From Candidatus Eiseniibacteriota bacterium (GTDB lineage Bacteria > Eisenbacteria > RBG-16-71-46 > CAIMUX01 > WJJG01): a stretch of 33,066 bases of DNA. The stretch spans positions 1-33,066 of the forward strand of contig JAGMBO010000007.1 in assembly GCA_023129715.1 (NCBI GenBank), read 5' to 3'. This document shows positions 24,382 to 32,652 of this stretch, in pieces. The translations under genes and the position numbers were made by a program. The notes below the pieces were generated by a model, which was given only the letters and a program-made list of their open reading frames with translations, ran no database searches and was not told the DNA's origin. Numbering within the stretch: position 1 is the first letter of the stretch; every line of letters begins with the position of its first letter.

Positions 24382-24412
24382 GCCTAATCCCCATCAGTCA
24401 AAGGAATTAGGC
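24382..24412 (+). terminator. Hairpin after the Fur-family gene
   Basis: GCCTAAT (24382-24388) and ATTAGGC (24406-24412) form a 7-bp stem three bases after the stop codon. No U-run follows, so termination would be weak or incomplete; the same palindrome could bind a regulator ahead of the transglycosylase gene. Confidence 0.4.
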
Positions 24413-24455
24413 CAGATCGGATCGGTTCTTGCGCCGATCCAGGGGAGCGCGTATC

Positions 24456-26480
24456 GTGCCCGCCATGAAGCATCAACTTCTATGCCTAGTTGCAGTTGCC
24501 TCTGCCCTTCTGGGCGCCGGATGCAGTCGATCGGTCAGCCTGCGCGAGTTCCCGGCCGGACTGGCCGGATCCTCCGTTGGTGAGGAGGACTGGGGTTCCT
24601 CCGCAATGACCGAGGAACACGCGCCCACCGCCGGCGACTCACTGCTCGCCGAAGACTCTGATTGGCTGCTCGACAGCCTCTCGGTGCCCATCCGCCCGCC
24701 GACGATCCTTGAAGGCCTCGGGGCGGATGTGCCCGATATCTCCGATAGCCTAGCTGCGGCGACCGAGGCCCACCTGCCCTCGATCGACCAGCTTTTCGAC
24801 TACCCCGTCGAACTCAACCGCCGGGTGTTGACCTGGATCGACGTCTATCAGGGCAAGGCGCGCAAGACCTTCGACCGCAGCCTGCGCCGCTCGGGCCGCT
24901 ATCAGGCGATGGCTCGCCGCATCTTCCGTGAAGAGGGCGTGCCGCAGGATCTCGTCTTCCTCGCCCATGTCGAGAGCGGCTTCCGGCACAACGCCCGCTC
25001 CCCGGCGCGCGCGCTCGGGCTCTGGCAGTTCATGCGCGGCACGGCGCGCATCTATGGTGTGCGCTGCGATGCCTATGTCGATGAGCGTCTCGATCCGGAG
25101 ATATCGACTCGCGCCGCCGCGCGCCACCTGCACGACCTCTACGAGGAATACGGCGACTGGTGTCTGGCTCTGGCGGCCTACAACGCCGGCTCCGGCAAGG
25201 TCAATCGGGCGATCCGCCGCAGCGGCACCCGTGACTTCTGGCGCATCGCGCGCACGCGTCATCTGCGCAACGAGACGCGCAACTTCGTCCCCGCGATCTT
25301 CGCGGTGACGATCCTGGCAAAGTCCCCGGGTGCCTACGGATTCACCGAAGAGACCGATCTCCCGCTCGCCTACGAGACGGTCGCCGTCGATTCGCCGACC
25401 GACTTGCGTGTCGTAGCGCGCTGCTCTGGGGCAACGCTGAACGAGTTGCAGCGGCTCAATCCGGCGCTGCTGCTTCTGCAGACGCCGCCGGCAGCAAACC
25501 ACTACGATGTGCGTGTGCCGGTGGGTCTCGGAGAGACGTTCGCGCGCCGCATCGCCGAGATCCCTCCCGATGAGCGCCTCGTCTATCACCGACACGTCGT
25601 TCACCGGGGAGAGACGCTCGGGCTCCTCGCGCGCCGCTACGGAACCACCGTGCGCGCGATCCAGGATGCCAACCGGATGGGCCGCCGCACGCTGATCCGC
25701 ATCAGGCAGAAGCTGCTGATCCCGAGCAGTCACTCTGATGCACCGGGGCTCTACGCCTGGAACGGCAAGGACTCGGTACGCCACATCATCGCACGTGGAG
25801 AGACGCTCTCGGAGATCGCGCGCCACTACGGTGTGCGCGTGCGTGACGTCCAGGCAGCCAATGGCATCACCAACCCGCATCGCATCCGTCTGGGGCAGTC
25901 TCTGGTGATTCCGGTGCCCGCCTCTCGGCAGGCGGAGCAGACCGCGGAGGCAGCCCCGCCGCCGCCCTCCGAGCCGGCACCTGCCGCGCGCGCGGGAGCA
26001 GCCGACCAACAAGCGGTGGCCACGGCCAGCCGGATGATCGAGCAGAACACCTCCGACAGCCTGGGACGGGTCACCTCAACGGCGCACATCGTCGAACAGG
26101 CCCGCCAGGAACTCCTTCAGACAGAAGCACTTGCCGAGGCCGAAGCGGAGGCCCGACCGCAACCCCGCCATCATCAAGTCCGCCGCGGCGACACGCTCTC
26201 GCAGATCGCCACGCGCCACGGTGTCCGACTCTCCGATCTGCGCCGCTGGAACGGTCTCGGTTCGAGCAGCCTGATCCGTCCGGGCCAAGAACTGCTGATT
26301 GCCGAACCGGGAGGCGATCTGGCCAGCGGGGAGCCGACGCACGTCCACGTGGTACGCCGCGGTGAATCGCTCTGGCTGATTGCGCAACGCTACGGCGTGC
26401 GCACACGCGATCTGGCCGACTGGAACGGGATCGGCCGTGTAGGCAGAATCTACCCGGGACAGAAGATCCGGGTCTACTAA
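24456..26480 (+). CDS. mltD: Membrane-bound lytic murein transglycosylase D-like lipoprotein
   Basis: A 674-residue cell-envelope enzyme that cleaves the glycan strands of peptidoglycan. The N-terminal lipoprotein signal is KHQLLCLVAVASALLGAGC. The SLT (GH23) domain spans ~150-290: catalytic Glu173 in HVESGF, then ALGLWQFMRGTARIYG and LALAAYNAGSGKVNRAI. Four LysM repeats follow at ~378-425, 443-490, 571-616 and 628-675, each of the form RGETL...A..YG....I...N...I..GQ.L.IP. A low-complexity A/P-rich and helical linker (~490-570) separates repeats two and three. GTG at 24456 is preferred because AGGGGAG is 8 nt upstream; ATG 24465 gives the same lipobox. E. coli MltD has two or three LysM, so this is long. 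Confidence 0.92.
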   Translation: MPAMKHQLLCLVAVASALLGAGCSRSVSLREFPAGLAGSSVGEEDWGSSAMTEEHAPTAGDSLLAEDSDWLLDSLSVPIRPPTILEGLGADVPDISDSLAAATEAHLPSIDQLFDYPVELNRRVLTWIDVYQGKARKTFDRSLRRSGRYQAMARRIFREEGVPQDLVFLAHVESGFRHNARSPARALGLWQFMRGTARIYGVRCDAYVDERLDPEISTRAAARHLHDLYEEYGDWCLALAAYNAGSGKVNRAIRRSGTRDFWRIARTRHLRNETRNFVPAIFAVTILAKSPGAYGFTEETDLPLAYETVAVDSPTDLRVVARCSGATLNELQRLNPALLLLQTPPAANHYDVRVPVGLGETFARRIAEIPPDERLVYHRHVVHRGETLGLLARRYGTTVRAIQDANRMGRRTLIRIRQKLLIPSSHSDAPGLYAWNGKDSVRHIIARGETLSEIARHYGVRVRDVQAANGITNPHRIRLGQSLVIPVPASRQAEQTAEAAPPPPSEPAPAARAGAADQQAVATASRMIEQNTSDSLGRVTSTAHIVEQARQELLQTEALAEAEAEARPQPRHHQVRRGDTLSQIATRHGVRLSDLRRWNGLGSSSLIRPGQELLIAEPGGDLASGEPTHVHVVRRGESLWLIAQRYGVRTRDLADWNGIGRVGRIYPGQKIRVY

Positions 26481-26491
26481 TCGAGGCGGCA

Positions 26492-28798
26492 ATGATCGGC
26501 CGCTCCCCTGCGCGCACGGATGCCCGCGAGAAGATCGTCGGCAGCACGCGCTACATCGCCGACTATGTGGTCCCCGGCGTGTGGCAAGGGATCACGCTGC
26601 GTTCCGCCGTCGCCGCCGGACGGATCCGCACCGTGACGGCCGATGCTCACTTCCCGCATGGCGAGGCCGTGCTGGTCACGGGCCAGGAGCTCGGCGCGAC
26701 CAACCGCGTCGCGATGGTCACCGACGAGATGCCCTTCCTGGCGACCGATGCCGTGCGCTATGCGGGGGAGCCGATCGCGCTGGTCGCCGCCCCCACTCTG
26801 CATGCCGCCCGCGCAGCGGCTCACGCGGTGCGCATCGAGATCGACCCCTGTACGCCCCTCTTCTCGCTGCAAGAGGCCGAGGAGCGCCGGCGCGCCGATC
26901 CCGCCTCGGTTCGGGTGCACGCCGAGTGCCGCATCACCCGCGGCGATGCGGCCGCAGCACTGCGTAATGCAGCGATCGTCATCGCCGGAACCTATACAAC
27001 CCAGGCGCAGGAGCAGGCCTACATCGAGCCACAGGGCGTCATCGCCTGGCCGGGGCAGCGCGGGGGCACCGTCATCGAGGGCTCGCTGCAATGTCCCTAC
27101 TACGTGCACAACGCCCTCGTCCGGCTGCTCGGCTGCGCGCCCGAGGATGTCATCGTACGCCAGAGCCCGACCGGAGGGGCCTTCGGAGGCAAGGAGGACA
27201 TTCCCAGCGTCATCGGCGGGCATGCCGCCTTGCTCGCGCGTGCGTGCGGCCACCCGGTGCGGATCGTCTACGATCGCCACGAGGATCTCCTCTTCACCCC
27301 GAAGCGCCACCCCTCGATCGTCCATCACCGCACCGGCGTCTCCGAGGATGGCCGCCTGCTCGCCATGGAGATCACGGTCGTTCTGGATGGCGGGGCCTAC
27401 ACGACCTTGAGTCCGGTGGTCCTCTCGCGGGCGGTACTGCATGCCACCGGCCCCTACGAGTGCCCTCACGTGGCGATCCATGGCGTCTGTCTCGGAACCA
27501 ACATTCCTCCGCCGGGCGCTTTCCGCGGCTTCGGCGCCCCCCAGGTCGCCTTCGCGATCGAATCCCACATTGATCGGATCGCGCACCGCTGCCACCTGCG
27601 CCCCGATGAGATCCGCCGGCGCAATATCATGCGGATCGGGTCGGTGACCGCGACGGGGCAGATCCTGCGCGAGAGCGTCTCCGCCGAGCGCGTGCTCGAC
27701 GAGGCGCTCACCGCGAGTGACTTCGTGCGCAAGTGGCAGGCGCATGGCGCCGCGGCGAGGCAGCGCCACCGCCGGGGCATCGGGCTGGCCCTGACCTGGC
27801 ACGGCGGGGGGTTCACCGGAAACGGCGAGGTCAATCTGGCGAGTGTCGCCGCGCTGAGCATCGAGGACGACGGCCGCCTGCTGATTCGCACCTCCAATGT
27901 CGAGATGGGCCAGGGGGCCCACACGGCCTTGCCGCAGATCGTCGCCGAGCGACTTGGCGTACCGCTCGAACGCATCGCCTGCGCCCAGCCCGACACCTCG
28001 CAGGTCCCCAACAGCGGCCCTACGGTCGCCTCGCGCACCGTGATGGTGGTCGGGCGGCTGATCGAGCGCTGCGCCGATCAACTCGCCGACGCCCTGGAGC
28101 AGGCGGCGGGTCCGCGCGCGCAATGGAACGATTTCGACGGCGCCCTGGATGCCTTGCGTACCGCGGGCGACCCATTGCGCTTCGAGGCGCGCTATGAGCC
28201 GCCACCAGGGATCCACTGGGATGAGCGGACCTATCGGGGCGATGCCTACGCGGTCTACTCCTACGCCTGCACCGTGGTCGAGCTGAGTACCGACACGTTG
28301 ACCGGAGAGGTCAAGGTCGAGCGGGCCATCGCCGCCTGCGACATCGGGCGGGCAATCCACCCCCAGGTGGTGGAGGGACAGATCGAGGGAGGCGTACTCC
28401 AGGGCCTCGGCATGGGTCTCCTCGAGCAGAGCACCACCCATGAGGGCCGCTTCGATCAGAACCGGTTCCAGACCTACATCATCCCCACCGCCCTCGATGC
28501 CCCGGAGATCCTGCCGATCATCGTTGAGGACCCCTATTCCAGGGGGCCTGGAGGCGCCAAGGGCCTCGGCGAGCTGCCCGTCCATGGTCCTGCCCCCGCG
28601 CTCGCCAATGCCGTGGCGCAGGCGAGCGGGCGACGGATCACCGACCTGCCGGTTACTCCCGAACGCATCGTGGCGGCGGGCGCCGGAGACCCCGCCTCAC
28701 CCATCCGAGACCTGCCATCACCCTCCCGAGACCTCCCATCGCCCTCTCGAGATCCGGCTTCACCCTCCGGGGTGGGCGACGAGAAGGAGGAGGCATGA
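26492..28798 (+). CDS. Xanthine dehydrogenase-family molybdenum hydroxylase, Moco-binding subunit
   Basis: The 768-residue large subunit of a cytoplasmic molybdenum hydroxylase of the xanthine dehydrogenase type. Moco-binding motifs are GGAFGGKED (~229), GAFRGFGAPQ (~342, with the Arg equivalent to bovine Arg880, which supports a purine-type substrate), VEMGQGAHTALPQI, and GPGGAKGLGELP with the catalytic Glu694. The N-terminal hammerhead domain begins DAREKIVGSTRYIAD. The final ~35 residues are an odd low-complexity tail made of 21-bp repeats. It lies 11 bp after the transglycosylase gene and overlaps the next gene by ATGA. Aldehyde oxidase or a purine/nicotinate hydroxylase remain alternatives. 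Confidence 0.9.
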   Translation: MIGRSPARTDAREKIVGSTRYIADYVVPGVWQGITLRSAVAAGRIRTVTADAHFPHGEAVLVTGQELGATNRVAMVTDEMPFLATDAVRYAGEPIALVAAPTLHAARAAAHAVRIEIDPCTPLFSLQEAEERRRADPASVRVHAECRITRGDAAAALRNAAIVIAGTYTTQAQEQAYIEPQGVIAWPGQRGGTVIEGSLQCPYYVHNALVRLLGCAPEDVIVRQSPTGGAFGGKEDIPSVIGGHAALLARACGHPVRIVYDRHEDLLFTPKRHPSIVHHRTGVSEDGRLLAMEITVVLDGGAYTTLSPVVLSRAVLHATGPYECPHVAIHGVCLGTNIPPPGAFRGFGAPQVAFAIESHIDRIAHRCHLRPDEIRRRNIMRIGSVTATGQILRESVSAERVLDEALTASDFVRKWQAHGAAARQRHRRGIGLALTWHGGGFTGNGEVNLASVAALSIEDDGRLLIRTSNVEMGQGAHTALPQIVAERLGVPLERIACAQPDTSQVPNSGPTVASRTVMVVGRLIERCADQLADALEQAAGPRAQWNDFDGALDALRTAGDPLRFEARYEPPPGIHWDERTYRGDAYAVYSYACTVVELSTDTLTGEVKVERAIAACDIGRAIHPQVVEGQIEGGVLQGLGMGLLEQSTTHEGRFDQNRFQTYIIPTALDAPEILPIIVEDPYSRGPGGAKGLGELPVHGPAPALANAVAQASGRRITDLPVTPERIVAAGAGDPASPIRDLPSPSRDLPSPSRDPASPSGVGDEKEEA
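28697..28759 (+). repeat. 21-bp tandem repeat encoding a heptapeptide tail
   Basis: Three 21-bp units (28697-28717, 28718-28738, 28739-28759) and a partial fourth encode SPIRDLP, SPSRDLP, SPSRDPA and SPSGV at the C-terminus of the Moco subunit. The period keeps the frame. The tail is absent from typical family members, which end shortly after the TPERI helix. Confidence 0.85.
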
Positions 28799-30363
28799 TC
28801 ACCCGGCAGTGGCAGGTCAACGGGGAGATGCGGGAGGCGACCTTCCCGGCGCTGAAGCCACTGCTGCACGTCTTGCGCGAGGAACTTGCCGCCACCGGCC
28901 CCAAGGAGGGCTGCGGCGAGGGCGAATGTGGCGCCTGCACGGTGCTGCTCAACGGCCAGCCGGTGACCTCCTGCCTGGCCGCCGCCGGCCAGGTGCGCGA
29001 TGGCAGCACGATCTGGACCGCCGAGGGATTGGCCCGGCTGCCGCTCGGAGAACGCATCGTCGATGCCTTCATGCGCCACGGCGCCGTCCAGTGCGGGATC
29101 TGTTTTCCCGGGATGCTGGCGACTACCTACGCGTTCCTGCGTGACGAACCCGCGCCGGACGATCGGAGCACGCGCGAGGCACTGAGCGGCAACCTCTGCC
29201 GCTGCACCGGCTACTCGAAGATCGTCGCGGCGATCCTCGATGTGGCGCGCGAACGCGAGCCCGCAGGATCCCGCGGACGAGTGGGCGCGCAACCGGGCCC
29301 GCCGGCCGGCGAGGACCCAACGCTGGAAACGCTGGACGCGCTTGAGACGCTGGAGACGCCACCATCGCCGGCTGCTCCCCGGGCGGCGAGCGCGCCTGCG
29401 ATCGATCCCCGGGAGCCGGCCGCCTTCTATGCGCCGCGAACCCTGGACGAGGCCCTCGCCCTGCGCGCCCGCCGGCCGGGCGCTGCCCTGCTGGCCGGCG
29501 GATCGGATCTCCTCGTCGCCTGGCAAGCCGCTGCGCGCGAGCCGTTGCTAAGGGGAGCACCGAGTCGAACCGCGCGCCCCGCAGCGGACAGGCCCGCGGA
29601 GACCGCAGCAGCAGAAGCGCCCTGCCAGCGCCCAGTGGTGATCTCCCTGAGCGACATCGATGCGCTGCGAGGGGTCGCGGAAGAGGACGGCGTGCTGCGC
29701 ATCGGGGCCTGCACATCGGCTTACGAGCTCTGCACCAATCCCAGCCTGGCCCGCGGCGCACCCGCGCTGGTCGCAGCGGCCCATGCGCTCGGCGCGCGAC
29801 CCATCCGGCATCTGGCTACCCTGGCAGGCAACCTGGTCAATGCCAGCCCGGCCGCCGATCTGGCGCCGCCGCTCCTCGTGGCGGGCGCGGGACTGCTCAT
29901 CGCCAAGGCCGGCGGGACCCGGAAAATCCCCCTGGAAGACTTCTATCGAGGCTACAAGGAAACCAATCTCGGGCCCGATGAGATCGTGACTGTGGTTCTC
30001 GTTCCCGCCCTTGTTGCCGGCGAACGCGAGGGGTTCCGCAAGCTCGGCACTCGCCGAGCGCAATCGATCGCCAAGGTCTGCGCCGCCGTGCGCGTTCGGC
30101 TCGACGCCGGGCGCATCGATGCCGTCGCGATCGCGTTGGGCAGCGTCGCCCCCACCACCGTGCGCCTACCCCGCACGGAGGAACGCCTCCGGAGCGAGCG
30201 TCCGACTGCCGCGCTGTGGGAACGAACGCGGCAATGGGTGGCCGAGGAAGTGCATCCGATCAGCGATGTGCGCAGCAACGCCGACTATCGTCGGGCAATG
30301 GCGGGCGTCCTGGTCACCGATCTGCTGGCGTCGTTGGTCTGCTCGGAGCACGGTGCGCAATAG
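28795..30363 (+). CDS. Xanthine dehydrogenase-family FeS-FAD fusion subunit
   Basis: A 522-residue electron-transfer subunit that passes electrons from Moco to FAD. The plant-type [2Fe-2S] centre uses Cys40, 45, 48 and 60 (CGEGECGAC...C); the second, in a helical domain, uses Cys99, 102, 134 and 136 (CGIC...CRC). A linker of ~45 residues with a 9-bp repeat joins the CO-dehydrogenase-type FAD domain. FAD motifs are LLAGGSDLLV (231-240) and TLAGNLVNASPAAD. An A/P/R-rich insertion of ~32 residues (~247-279) splits the strands between LVAWQ and VVISL. FeS-FAD fusion is the XdhA plan; the order with Moco subunit first is less usual. The ATG overlaps the previous stop as ATGA, so translation is coupled. 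No XdhC-type maturation gene is visible here. Confidence 0.9.
   Translation: MITRQWQVNGEMREATFPALKPLLHVLREELAATGPKEGCGEGECGACTVLLNGQPVTSCLAAAGQVRDGSTIWTAEGLARLPLGERIVDAFMRHGAVQCGICFPGMLATTYAFLRDEPAPDDRSTREALSGNLCRCTGYSKIVAAILDVAREREPAGSRGRVGAQPGPPAGEDPTLETLDALETLETPPSPAAPRAASAPAIDPREPAAFYAPRTLDEALALRARRPGAALLAGGSDLLVAWQAAAREPLLRGAPSRTARPAADRPAETAAAEAPCQRPVVISLSDIDALRGVAEEDGVLRIGACTSAYELCTNPSLARGAPALVAAAHALGARPIRHLATLAGNLVNASPAADLAPPLLVAGAGLLIAKAGGTRKIPLEDFYRGYKETNLGPDEIVTVVLVPALVAGEREGFRKLGTRRAQSIAKVCAAVRVRLDAGRIDAVAIALGSVAPTTVRLPRTEERLRSERPTAALWERTRQWVAEEVHPISDVRSNADYRRAMAGVLVTDLLASLVCSEHGAQ
29320..29355 (+). repeat. 9-bp tandem repeat in the FeS-FAD linker
   Basis: Four 9-bp units (ACGCTGGAA, ACGCTGGAC, GCGCTTGAG, ACGCTGGAG) encode TLETLDALETLE in the linker between the iron-sulfur and FAD domains. 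They are in frame and predicted helical. Confidence 0.8.
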
Positions 30364-30370
30364 GGGCGGC

Positions 30371-30399
30371 CGCGGCGCGTACTGTGAGCAGGCGCCGCG
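30371..30399 (+). other. Hairpin between the hydroxylase and GH31 genes
   Basis: CGCGGCGC (30371-30378) and GCGCCGCG (30392-30399) form a perfect 8-bp stem with a 13-nt loop, 8 bp after the FeS-FAD stop. No T-run follows. It may limit readthrough into the GH31 gene or stabilise mRNA ends. Confidence 0.4.
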
Positions 30400-30435
30400 C
30401 AGGAAGCAGCCCCCGTGGCGTTCAAGGGAGCACAC

Positions 30436-32652
30436 ATGAGAACGATGCGCTCCGTGCGTGAATCCGCCGTGACATGGTTCACCACCTGCCGGTCGCTCGC
30501 ACTCCTGCTGGCAGCCGTTCTGGCCACGGCGATACCCCCGCCGACAGCCGCAGGCGACGCCGTGGCCCGGGTCGGTGAGCGCTGCGGCGATCGAATCGCG
30601 CGCTTCCATGCCTCCGAAGATGCCCGCGCCCGCGGACTACCATCGATTGCCTTGGCAGCCCCCCTTCCCGACCTCGGCCCGGTGCCCGCCGGTTCTCCCG
30701 TGCAGCCGACGTTTTTCGAGATCGCCGGTCGGCCGGCGGTGCGCATCGACATCGAGGCGGGCACGAGCCTCTACGGCACCGGCGAGACGACCGGGCCGCT
30801 GCTGCGCAACGGCACGCAGGTGATCGCCTGGAACTACGATGCCTACGGCTATGGCCCCGGCATGCCGCACCTCTATCAATCCCATCCCTGGGTGCTGGCG
30901 GTCCGCGCCGACGGCAGCGCCTACGGCATCCTGGCCGAGACGAGCTACCGCTGCCGGATCGATCTGGCCGAGTACGTTCTCTTCGCCGCCGAGGGTCCCC
31001 CATTCTCGGTGCTCATCATCGAGCGCGACTCTCCCCAGGAAGTGATTACCACCTTGGCCGATCTGATCGGCCGCATCCCCCTCCCACCCCAATGGGCCCT
31101 CGGCTATCACCAGTGCCGCTATTCCTACTGTCCCGAGGCCCGGGTGCTCGAGATCGCTCGCGGCTTCCGCGACCGCGCCATCCCCTGCGACGTCATCTGG
31201 CTCGACATCGACTACATGGATGGCTTCCGCTCGTTCACCTTTCACCCTGAGCACTTTCCCGACCCGCGGCGGCTCACCGATCAGCTGCATGCGTGGGGAT
31301 TCAAGGTCGTGGCGATGATCGATCCCGGGATCAAGCGCGATCCCGAGTACTTCGCCTATGACTCGGGGAGCCGGGCGGATGCCTGGGTCAAGGCCGCCGG
31401 CGACCGTGACTACATCGGAACCGTCTGGCCGGGCGAGTGCGTCTTCCCCGACTTCACCAACGCGGATGCGCGCGCCTGGTGGGCCGGGCTGCACCCGAAG
31501 TTCCTGGCCAACGGCATCGATGGGGTGTGGAACGACATGAACGAGCCGGCGATCTTCAACGCCGAGGGACGCACGATGCCGCTCGACAATGTGCATCGGG
31601 CAGACAGGGAACTGGGCGGCATTGGGCCGCATGCCCGCTATCACAATGTCTACGGCATGCAGATGGTGCGCGCCACGCAGGCGGGGCTGCTCCAGGCGCG
31701 TCCCGACCGGCGGCCCTTCGTCCTGACTCGCGCCAACTTCATCGGCGGGCATCGCTATGCCGCCGCCTGGACAGGAGACAATGTCGCCGTCTGGGAGCAT
31801 CTCGAGGGCTCGATTCCGATGATCCTCAATCTGGGTCTCTCGGGTCAGCCCTTCGCCGGTGCCGACATCGGCGGCTTCTCGCGCGCCGGCACCGGGGCGC
31901 TCTTCGCCCGCTGGATGGGCATCGGAGCCCTGATGCCCTTCGCCCGGGGACACACCGAGAAGGGCAACATCGACAAGGAACCCTGGTCCTTCGGCCAGGA
32001 GATCGAGCGCACCTGCCGCCAGGCCATTCAGCGACGTTATCGCCTGATGCCCTACCTCTACACGCTCTTCCGCGAGGCGGCCGAGACGGGCGTGCCGGTC
32101 ATGCGCCCACTCTTCTTTGCCGACCCTTCCGATCCGAAGCTGCGCGCGGAAGACGATGCGTTCCTGCTCGGCGGGGATGTCCTGGTGATCGCGCGTCCAC
32201 TACCCAACAGCGACTTCTCGACCGTGCGTCCCGCAGGAATCTGGCGCCGCTTCGATCTCGGTCTCGGAGATGGGGCAAACCTCGAGCTGCCGCGGATCTT
32301 CCTGCGCGGAGGCGCAATCCTCCCCGCCGGCCCGGTGAGTGAATACGCCGGCCAGGTTCTCCTCGATCCCTTGACCTTGTACATCTGTCTTGATGAGCAT
32401 GGCCTGGCCGAGGGCCTGCTCTATGAAGATGCCGGCGAGGGATTCGACTACCGGGAAGGCGCGTTTCGCCTCGCGCGCTACCGCGCGCGGCAGGAGGGCG
32501 AAACGCTGGTCCTCACCCGAGAACGGGTCACCGGAAATTGGCCGACCGTGGACCGAGAGGTCGTGGTCCATCTGCTAACACTCCGCGGCATGGTGACGGG
32601 GCGAGGCCGCTCGGGCGCGACCCTGCGCATTCCACTCGCTGCAGCGGACTGA
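30436..32652 (+). CDS. Secreted GH31 alpha-glucosidase-family glycoside hydrolase
   Basis: A 738-residue secreted enzyme that should hydrolyse alpha-linked glucosides or xylosides. The signal peptide is at ~1-39 (SLALLLAAVLATAIPPPTAAG). An N-terminal beta-sandwich (~55-200) contains the TGETTGPL loop. The (beta/alpha)8 barrel starts at WALGYHQCRYSY. WLDIDYMDGFRSFTF and FKVVAMIDPGIK are family landmarks; the catalytic nucleophile is Asp367 in WNDMNEP and the acid/base is Asp448 in WTGDN. SGQPFAGADIGGF and RWMGIGALMPFARGH follow, then C-terminal beta domains. The start at 30436 has AAGGGAG 5 nt upstream and opens directly into the signal peptide. It lies 72 bp after the hydroxylase genes, possibly in the same transcript. 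Confidence 0.94.
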   Translation: MRTMRSVRESAVTWFTTCRSLALLLAAVLATAIPPPTAAGDAVARVGERCGDRIARFHASEDARARGLPSIALAAPLPDLGPVPAGSPVQPTFFEIAGRPAVRIDIEAGTSLYGTGETTGPLLRNGTQVIAWNYDAYGYGPGMPHLYQSHPWVLAVRADGSAYGILAETSYRCRIDLAEYVLFAAEGPPFSVLIIERDSPQEVITTLADLIGRIPLPPQWALGYHQCRYSYCPEARVLEIARGFRDRAIPCDVIWLDIDYMDGFRSFTFHPEHFPDPRRLTDQLHAWGFKVVAMIDPGIKRDPEYFAYDSGSRADAWVKAAGDRDYIGTVWPGECVFPDFTNADARAWWAGLHPKFLANGIDGVWNDMNEPAIFNAEGRTMPLDNVHRADRELGGIGPHARYHNVYGMQMVRATQAGLLQARPDRRPFVLTRANFIGGHRYAAAWTGDNVAVWEHLEGSIPMILNLGLSGQPFAGADIGGFSRAGTGALFARWMGIGALMPFARGHTEKGNIDKEPWSFGQEIERTCRQAIQRRYRLMPYLYTLFREAAETGVPVMRPLFFADPSDPKLRAEDDAFLLGGDVLVIARPLPNSDFSTVRPAGIWRRFDLGLGDGANLELPRIFLRGGAILPAGPVSEYAGQVLLDPLTLYICLDEHGLAEGLLYEDAGEGFDYREGAFRLARYRARQEGETLVLTRERVTGNWPTVDREVVVHLLTLRGMVTGRGRSGATLRIPLAAAD

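Noticed and set aside
26477-28585. Long minus-strand open frame (702 codons) antisense to the Moco subunit gene
   Set aside because: The sense strand has all hydroxylase motifs; the antisense product has no recognisable domain.
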